The notes beneath the pieces are model-generated. The model saw nothing but the letters and a program-made list of their open reading frames with translations. It was not told the origin of the DNA and did no database searches. A DNA stretch of 6,940 bases from Candidatus Fermentithermobacillaceae bacterium UBA3951 (GTDB lineage Bacteria; Bacillota; Sulfobacillia; Fermentithermobacillales; Fermentithermobacillaceae), in NCBI GenBank assembly GCA_002385465.1, contig DGDN01000006.1, forward strand, positions 676 to 7,615, written 5' to 3'. This document shows positions 6,284-6,940 of the stretch, one piece after another (position 1 is the first letter of the stretch; every line of letters starts with the position of its first letter). Made by a program: the position numbers and the translations under genes.

Positions 6284-6940
6284 ATGAAAAAAATCGCAGC
6301 AACGTTCCTTCTCCTGGCTCTCATCCTCTCCGGATGCAGTAGTCCAAGCGCCCCGCCTCCCCCTGCCGCAGTGGAGTCCGGTGACTACTACGCCGTGTAC
6401 TCCGGGGAACTTACGACCCTCAACTACCTTGTCACGTCCACTACGGTGGAAGCCGGCGCCGCGGCCAACTGCGTCGACGGCTTGGTTGAGTATGACAACT
6501 TAGGTGTCCTGAAACCCGCTCTGGCCGAATCTTGGGAAGTGAGCCCCGACGGTATCACCTGGACGTTCAAGATCCGTCCGGGGGTCAAGTGGCTCACCTG
6601 GGAAGGCGAGGAGTACGCAGAGGTGACGGCCCAGGATTGGGTCGATGCCATGAAGTACATCTTGGATCCCGCCAACGCCTCCCGCGTGGCCAGCTTCGCA
6701 TTCACGGCCATAAAGAACAGCGAGAAGTATTTCAAAGGCGAGATCACGGATTTCAGCGAGGTAGGAGTCAAGGCCCTTGATAAGTACACCCTCCAGTACA
6801 CTCTCGAGGCACCCGCCCCCTACTTCCTGACAATGCTCACTTGGGTTACCTTCTTCCCCGTGAACGGTCAATTCTTGGCCGAATGCGGCGAGAAGTTCGG
6901 CGTCGACAACAAGAACCTGCTTTACTCCGGGCCCTACATC
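6284..6940 (+). CDS. Oligopeptide/dipeptide ABC transporter substrate-binding lipoprotein (N-terminal part, cut by window edge)
   Basis: Extracellular binding protein of an ABC importer, family SBP_bac_5 (OppA/DppA/MppA type), which captures peptides or sometimes other small solutes for uptake. The visible 219 residues start with a lipoprotein signal peptide: MKK, a hydrophobic core (ATFLLLALIL, 6-15) and lipobox LSGC with the lipidated cysteine at 18. A short Ser/Pro linker (SSPSAPPPP) follows, then the mature fold: LTTLNYLVTS, VDGLVEYDNLGVLKPALAES (a family hallmark), WEVSPDGITWTFKIRPGVKW, TAQDWVDAMKYILDP and YTLEAPAPYFLTMLTW. The start ATG has GGAGG (6272-6276) 7 nt upstream. No permease or ATPase genes are visible, though they may lie to the right. 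It is separated from hydF by 149 nt and is probably an independent unit. Substrate cannot be assigned. Confidence 0.93.
   Translation, partial: MKKIAATFLLLALILSGCSSPSAPPPPAAVESGDYYAVYSGELTTLNYLVTSTTVEAGAAANCVDGLVEYDNLGVLKPALAESWEVSPDGITWTFKIRPGVKWLTWEGEEYAEVTAQDWVDAMKYILDPANASRVASFAFTAIKNSEKYFKGEITDFSEVGVKALDKYTLQYTLEAPAPYFLTMLTWVTFFPVNGQFLAECGEKFGVDNKNLLYSGPYI

Noticed and set aside
1..6940. CRISPR array, tRNA, rRNA or insertion sequence
   Set aside because: No regularly spaced repeats, no cloverleaf or rRNA-like segments and no transposase or terminal inverted repeats were seen on either strand.

Overview
This window looks like chromosomal DNA of an anaerobic, fermentative member of the Bacillota (clostridial type), possibly thermophilic. 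The reasons are a complete [FeFe]-hydrogenase maturation gene set whose small first gene resembles Thermotoga TM1266, a clostridial-type lipoprotein of the oligopeptide/dipeptide-binding family, strong AAGGAG/GGAGG ribosome binding sites, and frequent AGG/AGA and ATA codons in moderately GC-rich DNA. This assignment is inference from protein character, not a database match.

Layout. The left quarter (1-1736, minus strand) is a neopullulanase/maltogenic-amylase-type GH13 enzyme whose C-terminus lies beyond the left edge; all four GH13 signature regions are readable. A short divergent intergenic region (about 1737-1885) separates it from a plus-strand cluster: a TM1266-like small protein (1886-2146), hydE (2139-3275, overlapping the previous gene by 8 nt), hydG (3341-4807) and hydF (4839-6134). 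After a 148-nt gap without an obvious strong terminator, an OppA/DppA-type lipoprotein begins at 6284 and runs off the right edge.

How the genes work together. HydG cleaves tyrosine to make CO and cyanide on iron, HydE processes the HydG product further, and HydF (GTPase and scaffold) carries the assembled [2Fe] precursor and delivers it to apo-hydrogenase. The TM1266-like protein is a small ACT-like protein habitually found beside these genes and thought to be regulatory. No hydrogenase structural gene (hydA) is in the window. The GH13 enzyme feeds maltodextrin breakdown, a plausible source of the electrons disposed of as H2, but that link is only contextual.

Nothing in the window amounts to a clearly undescribed system. 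The more unusual points are a 12-bp tandem repeat encoding a tetrapeptide tail on HydE, loss of all three accessory-cluster cysteines in HydE, an enlarged Ser/Pro-rich loop in the HydF GTPase domain, and two inverted repeats flanking the hyd cluster.
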